Assembly (NCBI GenBank): GCA_041661665.1
Contig: JBAZTW010000007.1
Location: forward strand, 1-64,000
Length of the DNA: 64,000 bases
Source of the DNA: GWC2-45-44 sp041661665
GTDB lineage: Bacteria > Planctomycetota > Phycisphaerae > Sedimentisphaerales > UBA12454
Direction: 5' to 3'
Under the pieces are notes generated by a model that was not told the origin of the DNA, made no database searches, and was given only the letters and a program-made list of their open reading frames with translations. Numbering within the stretch: position 1 is the first letter of the stretch; each line of letters opens with the position of its first letter. Shown one piece after another: positions 7,622 to 16,203 of this stretch. The position numbers and the translations under genes are program-made.

Positions 7622-8050
7622 TTATTTTTTTGTTTGAGCTTGCTTAACTAAACGGGACAAGGCTCCCTCACACCTAAATGTCTCAAGTTTTTGAATATCC
7701 ACCAGAGCATCAGTCACTTGAGAAGACATACTTGAATTAGAAGGATAAAGATTTCTATAAGTTTTAGCTTCCCTTAGAGCATAATAGCAAAAATCATTCT
7801 TTGGGAATTTAGAATTTTTGAGACCAAGCAATTCGCTGTCAATTCCTTCCTCCAAAAAACTAACCGCATTATCCGATTCGCCAAGACGCAGCTTGCTGGC
7901 CAAAACCAGTCGCCAGTTCAAAGTTTCCGCATCTTGCATTGTTAATAGTGAAAATACATGTTTGTAATATAAATATGATGAACCCAAAAAACCAACAACT
8001 CCCCCTAAAATAAATACTGCTACAATTATTATTAACCTCTTTGCCCGCAT
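7622..8050 (-). CDS. Membrane-anchored protein of unknown function
   Basis: The ATG at 8050 gives 142 residues starting MRAKRLIIIVAVF, one transmembrane helix at about residues 4-25, then a mostly helical soluble part with scattered Cys. No family is recognised. It is 23 bases upstream of the exported protein at 6937-7599 and 23 bases downstream of pdxB, all on the minus strand, so the three may be co-transcribed. Confidence 0.6.
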   Translation of the reverse strand: MRAKRLIIIVAVFILGGVVGFLGSSYLYYKHVFSLLTMQDAETLNWRLVLASKLRLGESDNAVSFLEEGIDSELLGLKNSKFPKNDFCYYALREAKTYRNLYPSNSSMSSQVTDALVDIQKLETFRCEGALSRLVKQAQTKK

Positions 8051-8073
8051 CGTTAACTCCTTTATCACAATTC

Positions 8074-9204
8074 TTAAATTGTCTTAAAACCCAATCCCTC
8101 AAAAACGCTTTTGAGGCTCGCATCATTGACAGAAATAGTCGTATTCTGAAATTCTCTGCGGACAGGATAATTCTTCCGCAAACCATCAAAAAACGCCCCG
8201 CGCTTATCGGCAGGCTCATTTTTCAGCCATCGCAGAGCAGCATCGTCTTTTCTAATATCATAGAGACTGCTGACGGCAAAACGTAACGGTTTTTTTTCAT
8301 TATTTTTAATAAAAATTTCAGAAATCTGCGGCCTCGGCAGAAAATCCCCGATTTTTTGCGTTATTTCAACGCCAAAGTGCCTGCAAAACGCCTCATAAAT
8401 CATAATCATACCGGCAACCTTGCCATCATAAGAATAGCCTGCAATATGCGGCGTGGCAAAATCAACCATATCGAGCAATTCGGAATCTATATTCGGCTCA
8501 TTCTCCCAGACATCCAAAACCACCGCAGTAAATTTGCCGCTGCTGATTGCATTTTTCAATGCGTTCGTATCGTGAACTTTGCCGCGAGAGGAATTTATAA
8601 AAATTGCGCCCTTTTTTAGTGATTTTAAAAACGCCTCATCAGCCAAATGGAAAGTTTTGTCTATGCCATCAGAAATCAAAGGCGTATGACAGGTTACAAT
8701 ATCGCAATCGAAAATTTCTTTGAGCGTCCGATATTTTTTATCACCCGTTTTTCTCGCTAAAGGCGGGTCATTCAAAACCACTTTCATTCCGAGAGCTTTT
8801 GCTTTTTTCTCCACCCTGCTGCCGACATTGCCGACGCCGATAATGCCGATGGATTTTTTTGTAACGTCAAAATTATATTTGTCGGCCAAATTTAAAATCG
8901 CCGAGGTGATATACTCCGAAACAGAATTAGCGTTTGAACCCGGCGCCGAGGAAAAACCTATATTATTTTTCGCCAGATAATCAATATCGATATGCTCAAA
9001 GCCTATTGTGGCCGTAGCGACAAATTTTACATTTGTGCCGGCCAGCAATTCTTCGTTCACCTTTGTTATACTGCGAACCAGCAGAGCATCGGCGTCTTTT
9101 AGGATTTCATTGGAAATTTTCCGCCCGTGACAGGTTTGGCAATCGCCCGCCGAGCTGAAACATTCTTTTACAAACGGTATATTTTCATCAGCTATAATCT
9201 TCAT
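8074..9204 (-). CDS. pdxB: 4-phosphoerythronate dehydrogenase (PdxB)
   Basis: Starting at MKIIADENIPF gives 376 residues, typical of PdxB, which oxidises 4-phosphoerythronate in the DXP-dependent pyridoxal phosphate pathway. It has the D-2-hydroxyacid dehydrogenase layout: catalytic-domain segments flanking a Rossmann domain (SIGIIGVGNVGSRV near residue 116), active-site Arg in NSSRGKVHD, Glu in WENEPNI and His in TPHIAGYS, followed by a C-terminal dimerisation region. The N-terminal ADENIP block is typical of PdxB and not of SerA. The upstream in-frame ATG at 9240 adds a poor extension. Confidence 0.85.
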   Translation of the reverse strand: MKIIADENIPFVKECFSSAGDCQTCHGRKISNEILKDADALLVRSITKVNEELLAGTNVKFVATATIGFEHIDIDYLAKNNIGFSSAPGSNANSVSEYITSAILNLADKYNFDVTKKSIGIIGVGNVGSRVEKKAKALGMKVVLNDPPLARKTGDKKYRTLKEIFDCDIVTCHTPLISDGIDKTFHLADEAFLKSLKKGAIFINSSRGKVHDTNALKNAISSGKFTAVVLDVWENEPNIDSELLDMVDFATPHIAGYSYDGKVAGMIMIYEAFCRHFGVEITQKIGDFLPRPQISEIFIKNNEKKPLRFAVSSLYDIRKDDAALRWLKNEPADKRGAFFDGLRKNYPVRREFQNTTISVNDASLKSVFEGLGFKTI

Positions 9205-9280
9205 AGCCGGCATTATAAACACAGAAAACGCAGAGTTCACGAAGAAATTATAAACTAAGAGCTTTTAACGCTTGTTCTAT

Positions 9281-9331
9281 TGTCATACATCTTATTCTTA
9301 TCAGGGGGTACGATGTTCCCTGGCTATGACA
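9281..9331. other. Hairpin in the gltX upstream region
   Basis: TGTCATA (9281-9287) pairs with TATGACA (9325-9331), enclosing CAGGG/CCCTG (9302-9306 with 9318-9322). It lies upstream of the predicted gltX promoter, so it may be an operator or the end of another transcript rather than a leader element. Confidence 0.4.
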
Positions 9332-9351
9332 AGCCCAATACCCTAATCTTC

Positions 9352-9380
9352 TTGACTTTAGTCGTTTATGGACTTAAAGT
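9352..9380 (+). promoter_or_regulatory. Possible gltX promoter
   Basis: TTGACT, a 17-base spacer and TAAAGT lie 33 bases before the gltX start. The -10 is weak. Confidence 0.4.
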
Positions 9381-9412
9381 TAGGCACGCTAAAACTTTAG
9401 GAAAGGCTTTCG

Positions 9413-11038
9413 ATGGCACAAACCAGATTCGCACCATCACCAACCGGCTATCTCCACGTCGGAGGGGCGAGAATCGCTCTGTTCGACCTGATATGGGCGA
9501 GAAAAACGGGCGGAAAATTCACCCTCCGAATCGAAGATACCGACCAGACCCGAAACAGTCCCACAGCGGCTGAGCAGGTTATGGCGGATTTGAAGTGGCT
9601 CGGTCTGCAATGGGACTTCGGCCCCAAAGTCGGCGGGCCTGCGGAGCCATACTATCAATCGCAGCGAAGAGATATTTACGACAAATACATCAACCTGCTC
9701 ATCGAACAGGGCAAGGCATATTACTGTTTCGACACTTCGGAAGAATTGGAGGCGATGCGGAAAAAAGCAACAGCGGAGAAGAAAAATTTTCTCTACCTGC
9801 GGCCGGAGAAATTCCCAACAGTTGCGGATGTCGAAAAAGCACGCAGCGAAGGCAGGCCGGTTGTTGTGCGATTCTGTATGACCAACGATGAGATTGTCAT
9901 CAACGAAATTATACGAGGCGAAGTTAAATTCGCAGGCAGCGACCTCAGCGATTTTATCATACAAAAAAGCGACGGCTTTCCGACTTATCATTTTGCATGT
10001 GTTGTCGATGATGAACTGATGGGCGTTGACTGCGTAATCAGAGGGCAGGAACATCTGATGAACACGCCAGGCCACATTATGCTGCAAAAAGCTCTCGGCT
10101 TCAGAACGCCGATTTATGCGCATCTGCCTGTAACGATGAATCAATCGGGCGGAAAAATGTCAAAACGCGACCGCGCCAAAGTTTTGAAGGAAGCGATAAA
10201 GGCAAAACCCCAGCTTGATTTGGAAAAATTAGCTTCTGTCGGCGGAATTTTAAAAACTGATATTGAAAGTTTTCTCAAAGGCGACAGCACGCCTGATACT
10301 CCCGCGGTGAACGCGATGGCGGAATTTCTCGGCATCGAACTGCCGGAGGTTAATGTTGTTGATTTCTTTAAAAGCGGCTATCTGCCGGAGGCTCTGATAA
10401 ATTTCATCGCCCTTTTGGGTTACAATCCCGGATTTGATAAGGAAATTTTAACTATTGATGAGCTTATCGAAAGTTTCGACCCGGCTCGATTCAATAAGAC
10501 AAACAGCCTGTTTGACCGTAAGAAACTGCTTGCGTTCAATACCGAACATATAAAACTTTTGAGCGAAGACAAACTCTTAAGCAGGTATAAGGATTTTCTT
10601 AAAGGAACAAATTCAATCGCCGCAAACGCTGACGATAAATTACTTTTGAGGATTTTGAAAGCTTCAGCAGGCGCAAGAACGCTTGCGGAAATTGAGCATA
10701 AGAGCAGATTTATTTTTACCCCAGGCGACAAAATCGCTTATGACCAGAAGGATGTCGAAAAAGTTCTTTTGAAAAACAATGGCGAAGGTTTGGCGATGCT
10801 GGCCGAATTGAAAAATCATTTTGCCAAACTTGAAGTGATAAGCGAGCAGGCGATAGAGACAATGCTTCGCGGACTCGCTGAAGCAAAACAGGTTGGTCTT
10901 GGTAAAGTTGCTCAGCCTTTGCGAGTCGCAATAAGCGGCACAACTATTTCCCTGCCGATTTTTGAATCAATTGACATACTTGGAATAAAAGAAACATTAA
11001 AAAGAATTGACGGAACTATTCTTAAATTTAGTTTGTAG
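9413..11038 (+). CDS. gltX: Glutamate--tRNA ligase
   Basis: A 541-residue class I aminoacyl-tRNA synthetase. RFAPSPTGYLHVGGARIALF at the N-terminus contains the HIGH-type motif (HVGG), and GGKMSKRDRAK near residue 245 is the KMSKS-type loop. TRIRIEDTD-like TLRIEDTDQTR is present near residue 42. The C-terminal anticodon-binding region is longer than the typical ~470-500-residue GluRS, with an insertion after the KMSKR loop (KAKPQLDLEKLASVGG). It charges tRNA-Glu and, if GatCAB is present, possibly tRNA-Gln. Discrimination cannot be read from the sequence alone. The ATG is preceded by AGGAAAGG. Confidence 0.95.
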   Translation: MAQTRFAPSPTGYLHVGGARIALFDLIWARKTGGKFTLRIEDTDQTRNSPTAAEQVMADLKWLGLQWDFGPKVGGPAEPYYQSQRRDIYDKYINLLIEQGKAYYCFDTSEELEAMRKKATAEKKNFLYLRPEKFPTVADVEKARSEGRPVVVRFCMTNDEIVINEIIRGEVKFAGSDLSDFIIQKSDGFPTYHFACVVDDELMGVDCVIRGQEHLMNTPGHIMLQKALGFRTPIYAHLPVTMNQSGGKMSKRDRAKVLKEAIKAKPQLDLEKLASVGGILKTDIESFLKGDSTPDTPAVNAMAEFLGIELPEVNVVDFFKSGYLPEALINFIALLGYNPGFDKEILTIDELIESFDPARFNKTNSLFDRKKLLAFNTEHIKLLSEDKLLSRYKDFLKGTNSIAANADDKLLLRILKASAGARTLAEIEHKSRFIFTPGDKIAYDQKDVEKVLLKNNGEGLAMLAELKNHFAKLEVISEQAIETMLRGLAEAKQVGLGKVAQPLRVAISGTTISLPIFESIDILGIKETLKRIDGTILKFSL

Positions 11039-11092
11039 GGTGGACAGCTTGCCTGCCCTGAGCTTCGTCGAAGGGGCTGTCCACGCGATTTT
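11035..11092. repeat. GTAGGGTGG...CCACGCG inverted repeat
   Basis: GTAGGGTGGACAGC and GCTGTCCACGCG are complementary arms around the dispersed word CCTGAGCTTCGTCGAAGG. The element overlaps the gltX stop by a few bases. Related copies are near 14026, 14147, 54315 and 61462. Confidence 0.75.
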
Positions 11093-11119
11093 ATTTTTGA
11101 TATTAATAAGGAGTACGAT

Positions 11120-12022
11120 ATGTCTTTACTGGTAACCGGTTCGATAGGGATTGATACGGTAGTAACGCCGTTCGGCAAGAGCGAAAACTGCATCGGCGGC
11201 TCGGCGGTTTATTTCAGTATGGCCGCAAGTTTCTTTACTCCTGTACGATTCGTCGGCGTTATCGGAGATGACTGCCCATTCGATTTGGCGAAGGTTTTCG
11301 CAGGCAGAAACGTCGATTTGGCTGGCCTGGAAGTTCGTCGCGGCAGCAAGACGTTCCGCTGGAAAGGCTCCTATCAGGGCGATATGAGCCAGGCGATTAC
11401 CGATTGTCTGGAACTTAATGTTTTGTCGGAACATCCGCCTGTTGTGCCGGAGCAATTCAGAGACAGCGAATTTGTCTTCCTGGCAAATACGCATCCGACG
11501 CTGCAGATTCAGCTTTTGGAACAGTTGAAAAGTCCCAAATTTGTCGTCGCTGATACGATGAATTGCTGGATTGACAGGCAGACAGATGAATTAAAAAGAC
11601 TGTTGAGTAAAATTAATGTTCTTATTCTTAATGAGGGTGAGGCGAAAATGCTCACCAGGAACGATAACCTGGCGATTGCCGCTGATGAGCTTCGCAAGCT
11701 GGGGCCTAAATTTGTGGTTATCAAAAAAGGAGCCGATGGCTCAATGCTCGTTGGCGAAAATGAATTTTTTATGCTGCCGGGCTTTCCCTCCAGGGAAGTA
11801 AAAGACCCGACCGGCGCGGGCGATTCCTTTGCAGGGGCTTTTATGGGCTATTTAGCCTCAGTCGGCAAGACCGACGCGAAACTTATGCGAACTGCGATTG
11901 CTTACGGAACGGTAACCGCTTCGCTGGTGATTGAAGGGTTTTCAATGTCGTCAATCGCTGCTATAAGCAAGACTGTCATAGATGCCAGACTTGCGCAGCT
12001 TAGAAAAATGACAGAATTTTAA
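11120..12022 (+). CDS. PfkB/ribokinase-family carbohydrate kinase
   Basis: A 300-residue kinase starting after AAGGAG. It has the PfkB N-terminal GGSAVYFSMAASFF block near residue 28 and the C-terminal signature DPTGAGDSFAGAF near residue 229, which holds the anion hole and catalytic Asp. The substrate cannot be read from sequence. Small proteins of this kind include nucleoside, fructose and ribose kinases, and the N-terminus GSIGIDTV with an F-W-rich middle resembles adenosine/sugar kinase-like members. It sits between gltX and thpR with no sugar-pathway partner. Confidence 0.85.
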   Translation: MSLLVTGSIGIDTVVTPFGKSENCIGGSAVYFSMAASFFTPVRFVGVIGDDCPFDLAKVFAGRNVDLAGLEVRRGSKTFRWKGSYQGDMSQAITDCLELNVLSEHPPVVPEQFRDSEFVFLANTHPTLQIQLLEQLKSPKFVVADTMNCWIDRQTDELKRLLSKINVLILNEGEAKMLTRNDNLAIAADELRKLGPKFVVIKKGADGSMLVGENEFFMLPGFPSREVKDPTGAGDSFAGAFMGYLASVGKTDAKLMRTAIAYGTVTASLVIEGFSMSSIAAISKTVIDARLAQLRKMTEF

Positions 12023-12044
12023 AAAAGTAATCAGAGCCGCGAAG

Positions 12045-12090
12045 AATTTATATTTCTTTGTGCCTTTGTGCCTTTGTGTCTGATTGTTTT
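12045..12090 (+). repeat. CTTTGTGCCTTTGTG tandem word before thpR
   Basis: TTTCTTTGTG and two CCTTTGTG repeats with a final TCTGATTG run directly into the thpR ATG, leaving no normal ribosome-binding site. Similar words lie near 1600, 2245, 13990, 14104, 16177, 18887, 20630, 49980 and 53100. Confidence 0.7.
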
Positions 12091-12660
12091 ATGCGATTAT
12101 TCATTGCCATTGATATTGATGATGCCGTCAAAGCCGCTATTGTAAAATTGCAGCAGCGGATGAAGCAAAGCCTGCGGAACGGTAACGGCCTCAAGTGGGT
12201 TGAACCAGAGCAGATGCACCTTACGCTGAAATTTTTGGGCGAAGTGAACGATGGCAGACTCGACGAAATTGCCGAAACAATAAATATAGCCTGTTTGGAA
12301 AAAAGGGCATTTGAATTTGAGCTTTCCGCTGTTGGAACTTTCGGCAGACCATCAAAAGTCTTATGGCTCGGCAGTGAAAAGCAAAGCGGCGAACTCCTCG
12401 CCCTTGTCGATTCGGTCGAACTGGCTCTGCAGGAACTTGGATTTGAAAAGGAAAATCGGCCTTTCAGTGCGCATTTGACTTTGGCAAGGGTTAAAGATAA
12501 CTGCATTGAAAAAAATCTGCGGCGAGTAGTGAACGAGAATCAGAAAGTGGAAATACCGATGGTTTTGGTTGGTTCGGTTTGTCTTTATAAAAGCCAGTTG
12601 ACATTAACCGGCCCAGTCTATACCCTGTTGAGAAAAATAGAACTAAAAAAGGATTTTTGA
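12091..12660 (+). CDS. thpR: RNA 2',3'-cyclic phosphodiesterase (ThpR, 2H superfamily)
   Basis: The ATG at 12091 gives 189 residues beginning MRLFIAIDID, the standard start of this family. Both HxT motifs of the 2H phosphoesterase fold are intact: MHLTLKFLG near residue 46 and AHLTLARVK near residue 128. ThpR opens 2',3'-cyclic phosphate ends and was first described as a 2'-5' RNA ligase. The gene ends 13 bases before recA, so the two may be co-transcribed. An upstream in-frame ATG lies in the CTTTGTG repeat and would add non-homologous residues. Confidence 0.9.
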   Translation: MRLFIAIDIDDAVKAAIVKLQQRMKQSLRNGNGLKWVEPEQMHLTLKFLGEVNDGRLDEIAETINIACLEKRAFEFELSAVGTFGRPSKVLWLGSEKQSGELLALVDSVELALQELGFEKENRPFSAHLTLARVKDNCIEKNLRRVVNENQKVEIPMVLVGSVCLYKSQLTLTGPVYTLLRKIELKKDF

Positions 12661-12673
12661 GAGTGATTTACTT

Positions 12674-13747
12674 ATGTTAAAGACAGCAAAAACGAAAAAA
12701 GCGGCAGTTGAAAAACCAGAAAAAACCGTAAAAACCGAAAAAGCAGGTGTAAAGACCGACGGCGCACTTGAGCGGGCAATCGCTCAAATCGAAAAGCAGT
12801 ATGGTGCCGGCTCGATTATGCAGATGGACCAGAGCAAATACGCCAAAATCGAAGGCACTCCGACCGGTTCGCTCTCGTTAGACATCGCTCTTGGCGGTTG
12901 CGGCGTTCCCAGAGGCAGGGTTATCGAATTTTTCGGCCCCGAATCCAGCGGAAAAACAACCCTCGCTCTGCACGTCATCGCAAACGCACAGAAAAAAGGC
13001 GGGGTTGCGGCATTTATAGATGCAGAACACGCCCTGGACACAACCTGGGCGAAAAAACTCGGCGTTGATGTCAGCGGCCTTCTCGTCAGCCAGCCCGACA
13101 CAGGCGAACAGGCTCTCGATATCGCGGAAATGCTGATAAAGTCAAACGCCGTCGATGTGATTGTTATCGATTCAGTCGCCGCTCTCATACCTGCCGCTGA
13201 ACTGGCAGGTGAAATGGGGCAGTCTCATATGGGGCTTCAGGCAAGACTTATGAGCCAGGCAATGAGAAAACTCACCGGCGTTATAAACAAAAGCAAGACC
13301 AGTCTCATTTTTATCAATCAAATAAGAATGAAAATCGGCGTTATGTTCGGAAACCCTGAAACAACGACCGGCGGAAACGCTTTGAAATTTTACAGCTCTA
13401 TCAGATTGGATATCAGAAGAATTTCCACAATTAAGGAAGGCACCGACGCGATCGGAAACAGAGTAAGGGCAAGAGTCGTGAAGAATAAAATCGCCCCGCC
13501 TTTCCGTGAAGCTGAGTTCGATATTATGTTCAACGGCGGGATAAGCTACGAAGGCGATTTAATTGATTTGGGAACAACCCATAATGTCGTTACTAAAAGC
13601 GGCGCTTGGCTTCTCTATGGCGATACTAAATTAGGTCAGGGCAGAGAAAACGCCAAAAAGTTCCTGATTGAAAATCCGAAGTTGACGGAAGAAATAAAAG
13701 AAAAAATCCTCCTCGCCGTCGGCGTAAAAGAGGATGCCAAAAAATAA
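12674..13747 (+). CDS. recA: DNA recombinase RecA
   Basis: A 357-residue RecA. The Walker A GPESSGKTT is near residue 93, EHALDTTWAKKLGVD near residue 123, the Walker B VIVIDSVAALIP near residue 168, and loop L2 carries the ETTTGGNALKFYSS block. The C-terminus has the KLGQGRENAKKFL segment. A Lys-rich N-terminal extension of about 35 residues (MLKTAKTKKAAVEKPEK) precedes the conserved LERAIAQIEKQYG. It coats single-stranded DNA for homologous repair and drives SOS cleavage. No LexA-type box was recognised upstream because the gene follows thpR closely. Confidence 0.97.
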   Translation: MLKTAKTKKAAVEKPEKTVKTEKAGVKTDGALERAIAQIEKQYGAGSIMQMDQSKYAKIEGTPTGSLSLDIALGGCGVPRGRVIEFFGPESSGKTTLALHVIANAQKKGGVAAFIDAEHALDTTWAKKLGVDVSGLLVSQPDTGEQALDIAEMLIKSNAVDVIVIDSVAALIPAAELAGEMGQSHMGLQARLMSQAMRKLTGVINKSKTSLIFINQIRMKIGVMFGNPETTTGGNALKFYSSIRLDIRRISTIKEGTDAIGNRVRARVVKNKIAPPFREAEFDIMFNGGISYEGDLIDLGTTHNVVTKSGAWLLYGDTKLGQGRENAKKFLIENPKLTEEIKEKILLAVGVKEDAKK

Positions 13748-13763
13748 TTTTCAAAATGTTTAG

Positions 13764-13784
13764 CCCCCACACCTGTGGTGGGGG
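13764..13784 (+). terminator. Hairpin after recA
   Basis: CCCCCAC/GTGGGGG stem with a short loop 16 bases after the recA stop, followed by TTATTTCG. The T run is weak. Confidence 0.55.
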
Positions 13785-13799
13785 TTATTTCGTGGTTAG

Positions 13800-14100
13800 G
13801 GTTAGCCCTGCCATCACTATGGCAGGGTCCGTGGTTAGCCCCGGCCACCTGTCCTGAGCTTGTCGAAGGAATACTTTGCCGGGGTTCAGAGCCCAAGCGA
13901 TAGCGCAGGGTGTTATTTAACCCCCAGTTCTACTGGGGGTCGTAGTCAGAGCCGCGACAGTAATGGAGCGGTCAGTTTTATATAATTTTTTTTCTCTGTG
14001 TCTCTGCCCGTCGCGGCGTAGTTTTGTAGGGTGGACAGCTTGCTGTCCACGCGGTTGTTTTTTTTAATCTGTGAAATCCGCGTAATCCGCGGTTAAAATT
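13800..14100. repeat. Repeat-filled gap between recA and the R-M genes
   Basis: No gene is visible. Contents in order are the word CCTGAGCTTGTCGAAGGA (13854), the composite CAGAGCCCAAGCGATAGCG (13889), a perfect hairpin ACCCCCAG/CTGGGGGT (13920-13940), CAGAGCCGCGA...GAGCGGTCA (13953-13976), a CTCTGTGTCTCTG word (13992), GTAGGGTGGACAGC/GCTGTCCACGCG (14026-14054) and TCCGCGTAATCCGCGG (14077). It is a mosaic of the short families seen elsewhere in the window. Confidence 0.75.
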
Positions 14101-14101
14101 A

Positions 14102-14142
14102 TGTCTCTGTGGTGAAAAGTTAAATGTCAAATTCCGCTGAAA
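14102..14142 (+). pseudogene. Displaced copy of the alaS leader and first codons
   Basis: These 41 bases match 16182-16222 at 38 positions: the leader TGTCTCTGTGGTGAAAA, three mismatches, then ATGTCAAATTCCGCTGAAA, which includes six alaS codons. It then runs into a GTAGGGTGG repeat instead of the rest of alaS. It is best read as the old alaS start left behind when the restriction-modification genes entered between recA and alaS. Confidence 0.8.
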
Positions 14143-14218
14143 AAGTTGTAGGGTGGACTCTTGACCCATGCGGTTATCTGTTAACATCGACCTGTTTGAA
14201 TAAGTAGAGAAATAAAAA

Positions 14219-15001
14219 ATGAACTATTGGACAGATTTAAGCATAACGTATGCGAGCCAAAGAAGTTATTTGGATGATCTTTTTAGGGTGTATCCGACAG
14301 TACCGGAAGGGATTCGTGATGTTGATAATTCTTTGTGGAATGAAATTGAAACCGCATTTAATGGCAAAAACGATATAGTATTATTGAAAAAATTGCTTAA
14401 ACTTAAACTGTTTCCGATAAAAGATTCTTATGTTGCCTATCTAAGAAGAGATAAGCATGCATTAGAACATAATCCTGCAACCGTTTCAAGGATATGTGGT
14501 CGTTTATATGAAATGGGGTTAAGTGAAATTTTCAAAAAGAGTTCTGAGGCAAAGGAAACAAACAGACAAATTGGCCCACTCTTTAAGAGATGGATTGAAA
14601 GCGGAGTATTGGGAGTTCCTATTTTACAGGAACGAGATTTTGTTTTAAATAACAGTAACGCTATATTGCGTGGCAGTGATAACCAGCTTGCTGATTTTGC
14701 TAAGCGGCATTTGTGTTACACAAGAAACAAGGGGCTTGATTTTATAGGTCGCTTTAATGGAAAATATGTTATAGGAGAATCGAAGTTTTTAACAGATTTC
14801 GGCGGCCATCAGAACGCACAGTTTAATGATGCCATAGAATTACTGAAATTAGAGGCGGTTGCCGCTATGAAGATTGCTATTCTTGATGGCGTACTTTATA
14901 TAGGAGGCAAAAGCAAAATGCACAATTTTTTGAAAACTTGCCCTTCTGGATATAATATTTTAAGTGCGCTTGTATTAAGAGAATTTTTATATCAGCTTTA
15001 A
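14219..15001 (+). CDS. Putative type II restriction endonuclease (PD-(D/E)XK-like)
   Basis: A 260-residue protein immediately before a DNA methyltransferase. The segment GLDFIGRFNGKYVIGESKF (from about residue 178) has the D...ExK spacing of a PD-(D/E)XK nuclease, followed by the conserved-looking FGGHQNAQFNDAI. The N-terminal half is helical with no recognised domain. It is probably the restriction partner of the methyltransferase that starts 2 bases after its stop. The recognition sequence cannot be deduced. Its AT-rich codon use differs from recA and alaS on either side, which supports horizontal acquisition. Confidence 0.75.
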   Translation: MNYWTDLSITYASQRSYLDDLFRVYPTVPEGIRDVDNSLWNEIETAFNGKNDIVLLKKLLKLKLFPIKDSYVAYLRRDKHALEHNPATVSRICGRLYEMGLSEIFKKSSEAKETNRQIGPLFKRWIESGVLGVPILQERDFVLNNSNAILRGSDNQLADFAKRHLCYTRNKGLDFIGRFNGKYVIGESKFLTDFGGHQNAQFNDAIELLKLEAVAAMKIAILDGVLYIGGKSKMHNFLKTCPSGYNILSALVLREFLYQL

Positions 15002-15003
15002 AT

Positions 15004-16164
15004 ATGTTTTTAGATTACGACAATAAAAAAACTGAACAGGAAATACTTGCTTTAAGAAGCAATGGCAGATTAAGTCTGCCTTTGGCAGATATTAAAGAAA
15101 AGAATTTATTGATGTTCGGCGATAATTTCGAGATTATGCAATGTCTGCTTTGGGATTTGAATTTTGCAGGCAAAATAGATATGGTCTATATAGACCCGCC
15201 TTTTGCAACAAATAATATCTTCAGAGTAGGTCAGGAAAGAACTAATACAATCAGTTCGAGTTATTCTGATACCGAAGCATATTGCGATTTGTTGAAAGGG
15301 GCTGAATTTCTCGAATTTTTGCGAGAAAGAATTATTCTTATCAGGGAATTAATGTCTGAAAAAGCGTCCATATATTTGCATATCGATTACAAAATCGGTC
15401 ATTATGTCAAAGTGATTATGGATGAGATATTCGGAGAAGGTAATTTTAGGGGTGATATAACAAGAATAAAATGCAATCCTAAAAATTTTTCAAGAAAAGG
15501 ATATGGAAATATAAAGGATTTAATCCTGTTTTATTCAAAAACAGATGACTTTATATGGAACGAACCGAAAGAATCTATGACGGAAAGTGATGTTGAAAGG
15601 CTTTTCAAAAAAATTGATGAAAATGGCAAAAGATACACAACTATTCCTTTACACGCACCAGGCGAAACCGTTAATGGGGCTACAGGCCAAAGCTGGCGAG
15701 GAGTAAATCCGCCGCCCGGGCGACACTGGAGAAGTTCGCCACAAATACTTGAACAGCTCGATAAAGATGGGCTTGTAGAATGGTCTTCTAACGGTGTCCC
15801 TCGCAAGAAAATATATGCCGATGAATGTGAAGCCAAAGGCAAAAAAGTTCAGGATATCTGGGAGTACAAAGACCCGCAGTACCCGGCTTATCCGACGGAA
15901 AAGAATATCGATATGATTGAGTTCCTCGTAAAAGCATCTTCAAATCCAAATGATACGATTATGGATTGCTTTATGGGGTCTGGCACAACTCTTGTTGCGG
16001 CAAACAGACTTGGACGAAATTGGATTGGAATAGATAGCTCAGAAGAAGCATTGAAGATAGCTGAAAACCGTTTGAAGAAAGAAGAATCGGGTTTGTTCGT
16101 TGGAAAACCAGAATATCAAAAATTAAAATTGGAAATGTTAATGCCGTCTATAACGGCAAAATAA
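15004..16164 (+). CDS. Site-specific DNA methyltransferase (adenine-N6 or cytosine-N4, beta-type order)
   Basis: A 386-residue methyltransferase. The catalytic motif IV is DMVYIDPPFATN near residue 59, and the SAM-binding motif I (DCFMGSGTT near residue 322) lies at the C-terminal end, so the order is that of beta-class enzymes. The middle contains a target-recognition-like stretch with GQSWRGVNPPPGRHWR. DPPF fits adenine-N6 or cytosine-N4 modification and excludes the cytosine-C5 class. With the preceding gene it forms a type II restriction-modification pair, translated in tandem. The gene ends 39 bases before the alaS start. Confidence 0.9.
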   Translation: MFLDYDNKKTEQEILALRSNGRLSLPLADIKEKNLLMFGDNFEIMQCLLWDLNFAGKIDMVYIDPPFATNNIFRVGQERTNTISSSYSDTEAYCDLLKGAEFLEFLRERIILIRELMSEKASIYLHIDYKIGHYVKVIMDEIFGEGNFRGDITRIKCNPKNFSRKGYGNIKDLILFYSKTDDFIWNEPKESMTESDVERLFKKIDENGKRYTTIPLHAPGETVNGATGQSWRGVNPPPGRHWRSSPQILEQLDKDGLVEWSSNGVPRKKIYADECEAKGKKVQDIWEYKDPQYPAYPTEKNIDMIEFLVKASSNPNDTIMDCFMGSGTTLVAANRLGRNWIGIDSSEEALKIAENRLKKEESGLFVGKPEYQKLKLEMLMPSITAK

Positions 16165-16176
16165 ACAGAAAAAAAT

Positions 16177-16203
16177 CTCTGTGTCTCTGTGGTGAAAAAT
16201 TCG
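16177..16203 (+). repeat. CTCTGTGTCTCTGTGGTGAA leader word before alaS
   Basis: The word CTCTGTGTCTCTGTGGTGAA abuts the alaS start and recurs at 18887 directly before mlaE. In both genes it is followed by seven mostly A/T bases and ATGTCAAAT. GGTGAA is the only plausible, weak ribosome-binding element. Confidence 0.75.

Noticed and set aside
9241..9412. T-box leader for gltX
   Set aside because: No T-box sequence or antiterminator-like element is visible. Such leaders are typical of Firmicutes.
9437..10144. 235-codon minus-strand ORF inside gltX
   Set aside because: It mirrors a conserved synthetase in the antisense frame. Long antisense frames are expected from this codon use.
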